Of a stretch of 64,000 nt of DNA, positions 11,959 through 20,739 are shown piece after piece. Positions within the stretch are counted from its first letter, which is position 1, and every line of letters begins with the position of its first letter. The stretch covers positions 953,677-1,017,676 of the forward strand of contig JALHMB010000001.1 of the NCBI GenBank assembly GCA_022844275.1. Direction: 5' to 3'. This DNA is from Hyphomicrobiaceae bacterium (GTDB lineage: Bacteria > Pseudomonadota > Alphaproteobacteria > Rhizobiales > Hyphomicrobiaceae). The position numbers were made by a program, and so were the translations under genes. Under the pieces are notes generated by a model. That model saw only the letters and a program-made list of their open reading frames with translations. It was not told the DNA's origin and searched no databases.

Positions 11959-13170
11959 CTATTTCGCCCATTCCGGCTTCGGGAACAGCGGTGACTTGGC
12001 CCCTTCGTAGCTGGTCGGCGCTAGGCCGACGAACTCACCCTTCTGCCACTGCCCGACCCACCACACCACCGGCATGATGTTGTCGGCGAGCTTGATCTTG
12101 CCCATGATCGTGTCGAACGTGCCGGTCTGCAGCTCCTTGATGATCGCGGCATGATCGATCTTGCCGACACGCTCGATGGCCTGCTGCAGCATCTGAAGGC
12201 TGACGTACGTTACCGGGCTCGCCCAGCGATCGGGCTCACGGCCGATCACTTCGGTGTGGCGCTTGAAGTAAGCCTGGAGCGCCGGGCTGTCGACGTTCCA
12301 GCCGCCGACTCCCATGACGCCTTCCGCGCTGGCGCCAAACTTCCCCTTGAACACGGGGAAGGCCGTCCCGACCGCCGTGTAGTAGACCCTAGGATTGTAG
12401 TTGAGGATGCGCGCCGCGTCGGTGATCGCGATCGTGTCCGGGGGATAGCTGAAGGCAACGAACGCATCGGCGCCCGTTGCCATGGCGTCCTTCAGGAGCG
12501 CTTGCATGTCCTGCGTGCCGATCGGGTATGTCTTGTCGAGCGCGAGCTCGAGCCCCGCGGATTTGAAAGCGGCACGGGCCGCCGTCGCGAGCTCGATGCC
12601 GAAGGCGTCCGCGACGGAAATCATCGCGACCTTGGCACCGATCTTGTTCTCCGACTTAAGCTTGCCGAGAACTTCGGAGAGCGCCGCCGCGCCGGCCTTC
12701 GACGGCCCGAGGAACCAGAAGCTGTTCGGCCAACGCTTGGCCATCTCGGGCGCGCGATCCGTTGCCGCGGTCACCGCGAGGTGCGGATAGCCGAGCCGGT
12801 TGAGTGTGGGGCCAACAGCGAGATTGAGGCCGGTCCCCCAGGGCGGCAGGATGATGTCGACCTTGTCTTGCGTGCCGAGGCGCTCGATGGCCTTGACGGC
12901 TTCCTCCGAATTCGAGCGGTCGTCGTACTCGACGATCTCGATCTGGAGCTTCTTGCCACCGACGCTGATGCCGCCCGCAGCGTTCACATCCTTCACCCAG
13001 AGCTGATAGTTCGGGAGTGTCGTCACGCCGGCGCCGCCGGCGAATGGGCCGGTCTTCGAGATCGCGTAGCCAATTCTGATCTTGTCTTGAGCCTGTGCGA
13101 GGCCGATCTGGCCCACGAGTGCCGACACGGCTGCAACCAGTGCCAGGCGGCTGAGTGACATCCGCAGCAT
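11959..13170 (-). CDS. ABC transporter substrate-binding protein (LivK/Peripla_BP_6 type)
   Basis: 403 aa with a signal peptide (MLRMSLSRLALVAAVSALVG, cleavage near AQAQ before DKIRIGYAIS). The start at 13170 is chosen for its GGAGGA site 9 nt upstream. The two-lobed binding-protein fold is recognisable from ISKTGPFAGGAG, the VEYDDRSNSEEAVKAIERL strand-helix and the ATGADAFVAFSYPPD hinge region. It would deliver ligand to LivH/LivMG/LivF. The family binds branched amino acids, amides, urea and many aromatic acids; with an aldehyde dehydrogenase in the operon an aromatic or short-chain acid or amide is plausible. Confidence 0.9.
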   Translation of the reverse strand: MLRMSLSRLALVAAVSALVGQIGLAQAQDKIRIGYAISKTGPFAGGAGVTTLPNYQLWVKDVNAAGGISVGGKKLQIEIVEYDDRSNSEEAVKAIERLGTQDKVDIILPPWGTGLNLAVGPTLNRLGYPHLAVTAATDRAPEMAKRWPNSFWFLGPSKAGAAALSEVLGKLKSENKIGAKVAMISVADAFGIELATAARAAFKSAGLELALDKTYPIGTQDMQALLKDAMATGADAFVAFSYPPDTIAITDAARILNYNPRVYYTAVGTAFPVFKGKFGASAEGVMGVGGWNVDSPALQAYFKRHTEVIGREPDRWASPVTYVSLQMLQQAIERVGKIDHAAIIKELQTGTFDTIMGKIKLADNIMPVVWWVGQWQKGEFVGLAPTSYEGAKSPLFPKPEWAK

Positions 13171-13312
13171 ATCGAAGGTCCTCCTCAATCCGTCGGCAGC
13201 AGGACGTGCCAACGTCCCACTCGACGGGGTTCCTCTCCTTTAAGTCGGGCTCTTGTGGCGATTGCTCAGGCCCGCGCTTGACCGAGTGAATACCATATGG
13301 TGGGGTGCTAAA

Positions 13313-14320
13313 ATGGACGCAACTGCCGAAAAGATGCACAAAACATCGCGCAGAGGGAGATCAGACCTCTTATTGACGCGTTCGGCGAGCGTTCTGCCGC
13401 AAGCCGCCTCGAAGTCAGAGAGGCCTGCCGAGGTCATTGCTACCCGCCTCCGCTCGGTTGTTGTCGAAAGCCACTTCGCGGCCCGTGAGTGGCGCCTCGA
13501 CAGCGGCGTATCGAGCGGCTTCGATCACTGCCTGGTTCTGCAGTCGGGTGAGGGGTGGCTCCATGCCGGAGGCGAGCGTCTGCACGTGCTGGGCCCCGCC
13601 TTTGTCTGGAGCCCTGGCAATTCGGCAGAGAGGCTGGTCATCGAGGCGGGCGGAAGCGGCCACATCGTCCACATTCGACGGGATCTCATCGAGCAGACCT
13701 TCCGTCAGATTCCCGAAGCCGGCGACCTCATCAACCTGCTCGGCGCCGAGCAGCCGCTGGCGCTGGCGATCGAGCCGCAGAGTGCCGCACATCTTGCACA
13801 TCTTCTCGCCCTCATTTTGCATGAGCTGAACGAGCCGCGCCCGGGGTCGGAGACAGTGATCTCGGCCGTACTTCTGATTTCATTCGTGCAGCTTTGGCGT
13901 CATGTCGGTGCGCGGGCGCTCGCGTTCGGCGAAACTGTCGGTGCTGCGGCGCTGCTGATGCGGTTTCGGCAGCTCGTGGAAGAGCGCTTCCGAGAGCAGT
14001 GGACTGTCGCACGCTATGCCGAAGTGCTGGGCGTCACGCCTGGCCGCCTCCACGCGATTGCCACGCGCACACTCGGGCGCACGCCGCGTGCGCTCATTCA
14101 GCAGCGGCTCATCTACGAAGCGGCCGTCCGCCTCGAACGCTCGGCCATCACGATCAAGCAGCTCAGCCACATGCTCGGCTTCAAGGATGCTGCCTACTTC
14201 AACAGATTCTTCGCCAAGCATGTCGGGCTGCCCCCCGCGCGCTATCGGCGAGCGATTGTTCACCGCAATGTCGCGGGGCGTGCGCCGCACTCACCCTTCA
14301 CCTTCTACGACTGGCCGTAA
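13313..14320 (+). CDS. AraC-family transcriptional regulator
   Basis: 335 aa. Residues about 40-150 form a cupin-like sensor half; residues about 235-325 are an AraC/XylS DNA-binding domain with two helix-turn-helix units, the second in ITIKQLSHMLGFKDAAYFNRFF followed by GLPPARYRR. It is divergent from the ABC importer operon, with 142 bp between the starts, so it probably activates that operon and perhaps itself. A 10-bp palindrome ACCATATGGT at 13292-13301 lies just before the start. ATG 13313 is preferred to an upstream GTG that lacks a good ribosome site. Confidence 0.88.
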   Translation: MDATAEKMHKTSRRGRSDLLLTRSASVLPQAASKSERPAEVIATRLRSVVVESHFAAREWRLDSGVSSGFDHCLVLQSGEGWLHAGGERLHVLGPAFVWSPGNSAERLVIEAGGSGHIVHIRRDLIEQTFRQIPEAGDLINLLGAEQPLALAIEPQSAAHLAHLLALILHELNEPRPGSETVISAVLLISFVQLWRHVGARALAFGETVGAAALLMRFRQLVEERFREQWTVARYAEVLGVTPGRLHAIATRTLGRTPRALIQQRLIYEAAVRLERSAITIKQLSHMLGFKDAAYFNRFFAKHVGLPPARYRRAIVHRNVAGRAPHSPFTFYDWP

Positions 14321-14502
14321 CGATCGGCCACCGTATAGGCATTTCGCGATGGTGAAGGGGACGTCACAGTTTCCCGACCTGCGGGGGATACAGTTGCCGG
14401 GCGCGATGTCCGCTTTCCCTGGAGGCTGTGTGACATCGGCGACGGCTCGGTCGCTGGCGAATATTCAGCCAGAACTGGTCTTCCGGTGGGCATTCGAGGT
14501 CT

Positions 14503-14825
14503 CGACAGTTCGCACCATGTACTCGCCATGGAGCATGAATAACTTAAGCCTGCTGTCGGAATCGGCGAACAGACCCGCTTTGCCACATCCTCAGGTGCAG
14601 GCTGAGGTGGCGGCGTACCATCGCGCTCCTCACGCATGTGGGCGAGGTTCCCCGCCACCAGACCGCCGCACAGGCGCCCGCAGTACCTGATGCGGTGGCA
14701 GCCCTCGGTAGTACGTGCAGGCACCGACGTACTCATGGGGGCGAGCATCGAGGTTTTGTCCCAGTTGGTTATTCGATCCGGTAGTCCCTGACCCGCAACT
14801 TGACGCTCCTCTCGTCACGGATCAG
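14503..14825 (+). repeat. 323-bp dispersed repeat, copy 1
   Basis: Nearly identical to 56158-56480 in the same orientation and of equal length; by eye about seven mismatches. Both copies start at CGACAGTTCGCACCA and end at CACGGATCAG, with unrelated flanks. I see no long terminal inverted repeats and no target duplication. It may be a non-autonomous mobile element or a fragment left by recombination. Confidence 0.8.
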
Positions 14826-14984
14826 CAGGAACCCAAGGCCTAGTTCTTCCGCTCGATTGCATCCGGATTGGAAGCGCCTGCGCTTCGATTGGAGGGGCAC
14901 TGCGACGTTTGCCCGCCCGTCTCTGGATTGCGGGCGACTGCGGGCCCCGATCCGTTCGCGAAGCCTGGCGAAAAAGCAGGCTTG

Positions 14985-15002
14985 ATTTCACTGACATGAA
15001 AT
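14985..15002 (+). promoter_or_regulatory. Operator-like palindrome upstream of dctP
   Basis: ATTTCA and TGAAAT form a perfect inverted repeat around a 6-bp spacer. The core TTCACTGACATGAA agrees at 11 of 14 positions with the palindrome found before hyuA and before the XRE-cupin gene. It lies about 74 bp upstream of the dctP start, so this gene probably belongs to the same regulon. Confidence 0.5.
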
Positions 15003-15075
15003 CCGACAGTAGTGCGCGCTCGGCGAAAACCGCAGCCACGCGCGAATTCGGCAAGCAAGTGAAAGGTGGACGGTC

Positions 15076-16203
15076 ATGCGATCAAGGATTTTGATAGGTT
15101 CGTTCTGCGCGCTTGCACTCGCCGCAACCTCGGCTATGGCAGCTCGCGAGTTCAACGGGAGCATCTGGTTCCCGGACACCCATCCGCTGACCAAGGCGTA
15201 CCTCGACTGGGTCAAGCGGCTCGATGCGGCCTCTAAGGGCGAACTCAAGGCCAAGATCTTCACGGGCACCGCGTTGCTGCCGCCCAATGCGCATCTCTCG
15301 GGGCTCAAGGACGGCATCGCTCAAGTCACTTACCACGCGGGAACATATACACCGACCGACCTGCCCGAAGACAACGTCGTGTCGATGCTGGCACTCGGCT
15401 ACTCGGACACGATGGCCCTCACGTTCGCGGTCACCGACTTCTACATGACCGATCCTGAGATGATGGAGCGCTTCAAGCGACACCGGATCGTGTTCGCCGG
15501 CGGATATGCGACGCCGCCCTACAATCTGATGTGCACGAAAAAGGTTGCAACTCTCGCTGATTTCAAGGGCCTGAAGATACGGATGCCGGGCGTGATCCAC
15601 GCCGATTGGGCCAAATCCGTCGGGGCGGTGCCTGTGAGTGTCCCTTCGACCGAAATGTTCACGGGCCTCGAGAAAGGCCAACTCGACTGCGCCGCCAACG
15701 CCGCGAACGACCTCAAGAGCCGCTCACTCTGGGATGTCGCCAAGCACACCAGCCAGATATCGGTCGGAGTCTACTGGGCGGGCTGGCAGTGGGCCTTCAA
15801 CGGCGGCTTCTGGAAGGAGCTGAAGCCAGCCGAGCGGCGCATCCTGCTCGATACCATTGCCGACAGCATTCCGCCGATGGCGCTCGGCTATATGAAGGAC
15901 TCCGATGACGCCATTGCGGAAGCTCCATCCAAAGGCGTGACCGTCTACCCGGAGACCGATGAAATGCGCAAGTCCGTGCAGGACTTCAATGCGAAAGTCG
16001 CAAGGGCCCAGGCGATCGAGCAGGGCGCGTCCAAGTTCAAGCTCAAGGACCCCGAAGGATTGATCAAGCGCTTCGAGGCGACGATCGCCAAATGGGACGG
16101 CGTACTCAAAGGCGTCGACCGCAAGGATCCGGTGGCGCTCGCCAAGGTGCTCAAGGACAATCTCTACTCGAAGATCGACGTCAATACGTATGGCGTCTAC
16201 TGA
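15076..16203 (+). CDS. dctP: TRAP transporter substrate-binding protein (DctP), separated from its permeases
   Basis: 375 aa with a signal peptide (MRSRILIGSFCALALAATSAMA). An AAAGGTGG site precedes the ATG by about 8 nt. DctP features: WFPDTHPLTKAYLDWVKRL at the N-terminus, DFKGLKIRMPG with the ligand-binding Arg near residue 165, and FTGLEKGQLDCAANAAND. It is clearly different from the dctP at 1372. No permease gene follows on this strand; dctQ and dctM of matching age lie convergently on the other strand beyond the C-N hydrolase gene. It is probably the receptor for that permease. Confidence 0.9.
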   Translation: MRSRILIGSFCALALAATSAMAAREFNGSIWFPDTHPLTKAYLDWVKRLDAASKGELKAKIFTGTALLPPNAHLSGLKDGIAQVTYHAGTYTPTDLPEDNVVSMLALGYSDTMALTFAVTDFYMTDPEMMERFKRHRIVFAGGYATPPYNLMCTKKVATLADFKGLKIRMPGVIHADWAKSVGAVPVSVPSTEMFTGLEKGQLDCAANAANDLKSRSLWDVAKHTSQISVGVYWAGWQWAFNGGFWKELKPAERRILLDTIADSIPPMALGYMKDSDDAIAEAPSKGVTVYPETDEMRKSVQDFNAKVARAQAIEQGASKFKLKDPEGLIKRFEATIAKWDGVLKGVDRKDPVALAKVLKDNLYSKIDVNTYGVY

Positions 16204-16211
16204 GATCGTCG

Positions 16212-16241
16212 GCGCCTGGCGGGGCACATCCCGCCCGGCGC
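16212..16241. terminator. Hairpin between convergent genes
   Basis: GCGCCTGGCGGG (16212-16223) and CCCGCCCGGCGC (16230-16241) pair at 11 of 12 positions around a 6-nt loop. It lies between the dctP stop and the oppositely oriented hydrolase stop. There is no T-run on either side, so it would act as a weak bidirectional terminator or 3'-end protector. Confidence 0.55.
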
Positions 16242-16251
16242 TGCGCCCGCG

Positions 16252-17139
16252 TCACGCCCGGCCTTGCAGGACGGGATAGAGTTCCGGACGGCGCTGCTCC
16301 ATCAACGGGTAGCGCCGTTTCACTTCGGCGATGAAATCAAGATCGATATGGGCGGTCACCAGCCCTTCCTCATCCGAGGCGGTGGCGACGATGGTGCCCC
16401 ACGGATCGACGACCATGCTGCGGCCAACAAATGCGAGGCCCGATTTCGGCTCCTTGCCATACTGACCGGCGGCAACGATGAAGCACTGGTTCTCGCAGGC
16501 GCGGGCACGGAGGAAGAACTCCCAATGATCGAAGCGCGGCGACAGAAACGCGGACGAGCAGGTCATGATCTCCGCGCCCTTCAACGCCAGCTCGCGGTAT
16601 AGCTCTGGAAAACGCAGATCCGAGCAGATCGTCATGCCGATCCGGGCGAGATTGGTCTCGAACACGTCGACTGCGCCGCCCTTGCCGACCTTCGCACTCT
16701 CGATGAAACCCGGAGGAATGTCGGCCCGATTCGGTGCATCGAAAAGATGCGTCTTGCGGTAGATGCCGAGAACAGCGCCATCGGGCGAGATCAGCGGCGA
16801 GGTATTGTAGTAGGTGTCGGCGGCGCGCTCGTACATCGATCCCGAAAGATACATTCCGTACTTGCGGGCGCGCTGGCCAAGCGCCGCCGTGATCGGACCC
16901 GGGATCGGCTCGGCGATCTCGCGGTAGCCGGTTTCGTTCGAGAACTCGATGCCGGTCCACATTTCGGGGAGAACGCAAAGATCGCTGCCGCGCGCGCCCG
17001 CCTCGTCGATCAAACGGAACAATTTCTCGACGTTCTGCGACTTCTCGCCGTCGACCGCGGTGATCTGTATCGCCGAGACCACCAGCGTCCGGCGGCGATG
17101 GGCTTCGGTCTGCAAGGACGTCTCTGCCTTGTCCATCAT
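16252..17139 (-). CDS. Carbon-nitrogen hydrolase (nitrilase superfamily amidase)
   Basis: 295 aa. The Glu-Lys-Cys triad is visible: Glu in LCVLPEMWTG, Lys in GIYRKTHLF, Cys in GMTICSDLRFPELYR. The arrangement is that of aliphatic amidase, N-carbamoyl-amide hydrolase and omega-amidase branches, not of nitrilases proper. GAGAGG lies just before the tandem ATGs. It is the last gene of the operon after dctM (22-bp gap), so it could hydrolyse the carbamoyl or amide product released by the HyuAB enzymes upstream. Cytosolic. The exact substrate cannot be read from sequence. Confidence 0.88.
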   Translation of the reverse strand: MMDKAETSLQTEAHRRRTLVVSAIQITAVDGEKSQNVEKLFRLIDEAGARGSDLCVLPEMWTGIEFSNETGYREIAEPIPGPITAALGQRARKYGMYLSGSMYERAADTYYNTSPLISPDGAVLGIYRKTHLFDAPNRADIPPGFIESAKVGKGGAVDVFETNLARIGMTICSDLRFPELYRELALKGAEIMTCSSAFLSPRFDHWEFFLRARACENQCFIVAAGQYGKEPKSGLAFVGRSMVVDPWGTIVATASDEEGLVTAHIDLDFIAEVKRRYPLMEQRRPELYPVLQGRA

Positions 17140-17161
17140 GCGCGCCTCTCAGTTCTTTTTG

Positions 17162-18469
17162 CTATTTCATCAAGCTCGGCAGCACGAGGGCGAGCCACGG
17201 AAATGCGACGATCAGGGTCAGTGTGATCATGTCGGCAACGACGAACCACGCAATACCACGAAAGATCGTCGACAGTGGAATCAAGGATCCCAGGGCACTT
17301 TTCATCACGTACACGTTGAGGCCGACCGGCGGCGTCACGAGACCGATTTCCAAGAGCTTGACGAGGATGATGCCGAACCAGATCAGGTCGGCTCCGACGG
17401 CCCTGGCGATGGGCATGATGATCGGCATCGTCAGCAGCAGGATGCTGATCGAATCGAGGAAGCAGCCGAGGATCAGATAGAGGACCACCACCATCAGGAC
17501 AACGGTGAGCTGGTCTCCGCCCATGCCGAGCAGCCACTTCGAGATCACCTCCGGCACTCCGGTCAGCGCCATCATCTTGCCGAGGAGCACCGTCCCGATC
17601 ACGACCATGAAGATCGACGCCGTACCGGACAGCGCGCTGAGGCTGGCCTCCTGCAGCACGCGCCAGCTCAACGTTCCCTTGATCGCGGCGAGCACAATGG
17701 CCAGCGCCGCACCGACTGCCGCGCCCTCAGTGGGCGTGAAATAACCGACGAAGATCCCGACGAGCACGCTGATGATGAGGATCGGCAGTGGCCAGACGTC
17801 GGCAAGCGCCGCCCGTCTTTCCTCGGGCTTGAACTCCTCTGTGACCGGTGGGGCGAGCGTCGGGTCGAGCTTGACGCGGATGATGATCATCGCCGCGAAC
17901 ATAAAGGCTGACATGATGCCGGGGATGAAGCCGGCCATGAACAGCTTGGCGATGGAGACGTCGGCGAAATACCCGTAGAGCACCATCAATAGACTGGGCG
18001 GGATCATCGATCCCAGCGTGCCGGCGGATGCGATGACGCCGGCCGCCAGGCCAGGATCATACTTGTATTTGAGCATCTCCGGCGTCGCGATCCGGGCCAT
18101 GGCGGCCGACACGGCTACCGACGAGCCGGATGCCGCCGAAAGGAAGGCACAGGCCGCGACACTTGCGATGGCGAGGCCGCCCGGCAACCAGGACAGCATC
18201 ACGCGCATCGCCTGGAATAGCCCCGCGGTGAGGCCGGCGGAGAACGCAATGTATCCCATGAGCAAGAACATCGGGATGGCGGTGAGATTCCAATCACCGA
18301 CGAAGTTGAAGGGTATAGCTGTGACCATTCCCCATGCCGGCCGCCAGCCGAGAATGGTCGCGATACCGAAGAAAGACACGATGCCGAGCGCGACCCCGAT
18401 CTGGATCCGAAGCGCGATGAGGATCACCCCCGCGCCGGTTGCCATCATCCCGATCGTGAACTTGTCCAT
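17162..18469 (-). CDS. dctM: TRAP transporter large permease (DctM)
   Basis: 435 aa with about 12 membrane helices. Family signatures are SAASGSSVAVSAAMARIATP, GTLGSMIPPSLLMVLYG, FTPTEGAAVGAALA and VTPPVGLNVYVMKSALG. It forms the transport channel with the dctQ product encoded 10 bp upstream. Its sequence differs clearly from the DctM at 3171, so the two TRAP systems probably handle different substrates. Placement between hyuB and the C-N hydrolase ties the transporter to the cyclic-amide operon. Confidence 0.92.
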   Translation of the reverse strand: MDKFTIGMMATGAGVILIALRIQIGVALGIVSFFGIATILGWRPAWGMVTAIPFNFVGDWNLTAIPMFLLMGYIAFSAGLTAGLFQAMRVMLSWLPGGLAIASVAACAFLSAASGSSVAVSAAMARIATPEMLKYKYDPGLAAGVIASAGTLGSMIPPSLLMVLYGYFADVSIAKLFMAGFIPGIMSAFMFAAMIIIRVKLDPTLAPPVTEEFKPEERRAALADVWPLPILIISVLVGIFVGYFTPTEGAAVGAALAIVLAAIKGTLSWRVLQEASLSALSGTASIFMVVIGTVLLGKMMALTGVPEVISKWLLGMGGDQLTVVLMVVVLYLILGCFLDSISILLLTMPIIMPIARAVGADLIWFGIILVKLLEIGLVTPPVGLNVYVMKSALGSLIPLSTIFRGIAWFVVADMITLTLIVAFPWLALVLPSLMK

Positions 18470-18479
18470 CGGGTGAGCC

Positions 18480-19016
18480 TCAGTTCCGGGCCTGATTGGC
18501 CATGTCGGGCGACTCGGGCGATGGCGCGAATGTGGGGTCGGTCGCGGCCTTCCAAGCGTGCAGGAGCACCTGGAGCAGCATCACGAAGAACCCGATCGGC
18601 AGGAGGAACTTGGCCGGCCATACCGTGATGTAGATCGATGACATCAAAATCTCACCGATCGCGTAGGCTTCATAGGCGTCCTTTGCGGTCTGGTAGGTGA
18701 GGAGAGCGAAGAAGACGGCGCAGACGACGTATCCTATGACCATGATGATCCGACGCGCGATCGCCGGAAGCCTTTCGACCAGCAGATCCACCGTGATGTG
18801 CTCGTGCCGTCTCTCGACCAGCGCCAGCGGCAGGAATACGACCGCCACCATGTGATAGACGGAGACAATCTCGAGGCTGCCTTCGATCGGTCGGCGGAAG
18901 AAATTGCGCATCGCTACGTCGACCACCATCTGCACCATCATCAGGAACAGCGCCACCATCGCGATGCCCATCAGCAGGCGCGCAAGCACGCTGGTCATGC
19001 GGTCGAGTGTCAGCAT
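18480..19016 (-). CDS. dctQ: TRAP transporter small permease (DctQ)
   Basis: 178 aa with four hydrophobic helices, starting MLTLDRMTSVLARLLMGIAM. The region VDVAMRNFFRRPIEGSLEIV after helix 1 and HITVDLLVERLP after helix 2 follow the DctQ pattern. It lies 34 bp downstream of hyuB and 10 bp upstream of dctM in one minus-strand transcription unit. Confidence 0.88.
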   Translation of the reverse strand: MLTLDRMTSVLARLLMGIAMVALFLMMVQMVVDVAMRNFFRRPIEGSLEIVSVYHMVAVVFLPLALVERRHEHITVDLLVERLPAIARRIIMVIGYVVCAVFFALLTYQTAKDAYEAYAIGEILMSSIYITVWPAKFLLPIGFFVMLLQVLLHAWKAATDPTFAPSPESPDMANQARN

Positions 19017-19050
19017 CGCCTACTATCCCCGATGATCGCGCCGTCTCTCG

Positions 19051-20739
19051 TCAATCGATGTTGGGTCCAAGCTTGCCGTTGGCCTTGTCGGCACGACGGG
19101 CGTCGTCGCTGCGTGCGGACGGCGGTCCGTAACCGCCGGCGCCCGCGGTCTCAATCACCAGCTTGTCCCCCGGCGAAAGCTGCGTCACGATTTTCGACGG
19201 GATCGTCTCGCTGGAACCATCCCGTCGCATGATCCATGACCTCGCAGCCGTGCCTGCTGCTCCGCCTTTAGCCCCCACGGCCGGCACGAAGTGGCGCTCG
19301 CCTCGATGCGAGAAAGAGAGCGACCCTTCGATGTCGTCGAGTATCTCGTATTCCTTCACCTGCCCGAGGCCGCCGCGCCATGTGCCATCGCCGCCCGAGC
19401 CGGCACGAAGCGTCCAGCGATTGACGCGGATCGGGGCTTCGAGCTCCATCGCCTCCGCCGGCAGATTCATGCAGTTGGTCGCGTCGGTCTCGATCGCGTC
19501 GACGCCGTCGAAGCCGTTTCCCGCGCCGCTGCCGCCCGCCAGCAATTCGCCCGTCACGAAATTTTCACCACCCTTTCGGCGACCACCGAACGCCATCACC
19601 AGGAGCTGGCCGGCGCTCGGCGCGGGCACGCGATCGGGCGCGGCGCCCGCCAATGCCGCGAGCATGCACCCGGTGATCCGCTTGATGGTTGCCGTGCGCG
19701 CATTGACCGGTGCCGGCGCCTGCGGATCGACAAGACTTGCCGGCGGCAGCCGCAGTGAGATGGGGCGAAAGCACCCGCCGTTGTTTGGGATCATCGGATC
19801 CGTGATGGCGCGAACCGCGAAACAGGCCGCCGCGAGGCTGCCCGACGGCACGCAATTCACCGGCCCCTTCACCTGGCCGCTGGTTCCCGTCAGATCGAAT
19901 GAAATGGTGCCGTCGCCCGGCAGCGTGACGGCCACTTCGACGCGGATTCTGCGATCGAGATCGATGCCGTCGTTGTCGAGGTAGTCGACATGCCGCCATG
20001 TGCCCTGCGGAAGCAGCTTCAATGCCGCGCGTGTCATCGCTTCCGAGCGGTCTAGCAGCAGACGGAACGCCGTCAGAAGCGTCTCGTCGCCGAGGCGATC
20101 GGCCGTCTCGCGCAAACGCACGCCGGCGATCTTGCACGCGGCGACCTGGGCATTGAGATCACCGATGAAGATGTCCGGAATTCTGACGTTCTGCCGCAGG
20201 ATCCGCGTGAGCGTCTCGTCGAACACGCCTTCGCGCGCCCACTGCACGGCGGGCAGGCGAATGCCTTCCTGGAAGATCTCGGTCGAGTCGGTCGGCACCG
20301 ATCCCGCGGACTTCCCCCCGACGTCCTGATGGTGCGTCATCGTTGCGGCGAGCGCCACGGGCCCCGCGCGACTTAACACCGGCATCACCACGGCGACATC
20401 AGGCAAGTGCGTGCCGCCGCAGTAGGGATCGTTGAGAATGTAGGTATCGCCCGGCTTCATCGTTGCGACCGGAAAGACACGGATGATCTCGGCAACAGCC
20501 GGAATGAGCGTGCCGAGATGGATCGGAATGGCGCACGCCTGGGCGAGTGTCGTGCCGTCGAGCGTGAAGATCGACGCCGACGCGTCGAGACCTTCCTTGA
20601 CGATCGGCGAGCACGAGCTTTTCAGCAGCGCCGTCTCCATTTCCTCGGCGATGCAGTCGAGGCGGTGACGCAGCACCTCGAGGGTGACCGGGTCGAACGT
20701 ACTCTGGCTGCTCTGCGTCTTCGCGTGTATAGCCATCAT
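19051..20739 (-). CDS. hyuB: Hydantoinase B/oxoprolinase subunit (second pair)
   Basis: 562 aa HyuB subunit. Family segments: FDPVTLEVLRHRLDCIAEEM at the N-terminus, ILNDPYCGGTHLPDVAVVMP near residue 100, TMTHHQDVGG, NNGGCFRPI and a C-terminal AGAGGYGPP. I use the ATG at 20739, which overlaps the hyuA stop as ATGA and has GGAG 6 nt upstream. With HyuA it forms an ATP-dependent ring-opening amidase (5-oxoproline, N-methylhydantoin, caprolactam) or a related carboxylase. It is about as distant from the HyuB at 22799 as separate subfamilies, so it is not a recent tandem copy. Confidence 0.92.
   Translation of the reverse strand: MMAIHAKTQSSQSTFDPVTLEVLRHRLDCIAEEMETALLKSSCSPIVKEGLDASASIFTLDGTTLAQACAIPIHLGTLIPAVAEIIRVFPVATMKPGDTYILNDPYCGGTHLPDVAVVMPVLSRAGPVALAATMTHHQDVGGKSAGSVPTDSTEIFQEGIRLPAVQWAREGVFDETLTRILRQNVRIPDIFIGDLNAQVAACKIAGVRLRETADRLGDETLLTAFRLLLDRSEAMTRAALKLLPQGTWRHVDYLDNDGIDLDRRIRVEVAVTLPGDGTISFDLTGTSGQVKGPVNCVPSGSLAAACFAVRAITDPMIPNNGGCFRPISLRLPPASLVDPQAPAPVNARTATIKRITGCMLAALAGAAPDRVPAPSAGQLLVMAFGGRRKGGENFVTGELLAGGSGAGNGFDGVDAIETDATNCMNLPAEAMELEAPIRVNRWTLRAGSGGDGTWRGGLGQVKEYEILDDIEGSLSFSHRGERHFVPAVGAKGGAAGTAARSWIMRRDGSSETIPSKIVTQLSPGDKLVIETAGAGGYGPPSARSDDARRADKANGKLGPNID

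Larger units (their letters stand above)
14321..15075. other. Gene-free region carrying a repeat copy and the dctP promoter
   Basis: No convincing coding sequence. The middle is copy 1 of a 323-bp repeat (14503-14825), and the right part contains an operator-like palindrome upstream of dctP. Open frames inside the repeat are also present in the second copy but show no known motif. Confidence 0.6.

Noticed and set aside
13292..13301. Perfect palindrome ACCATATGGT before the AraC gene
   Set aside because: Only 10 bp without spacer and a single occurrence; too weak to call an operator, so it is mentioned only with the gene.
14342..14355. TTCGCGATGGTGAA, 11 of 14 matches to the operator palindrome
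   Set aside because: The arms are less symmetrical than in the other three sites and it lies just after a gene end, about 720 bp from any start, so it is probably chance.
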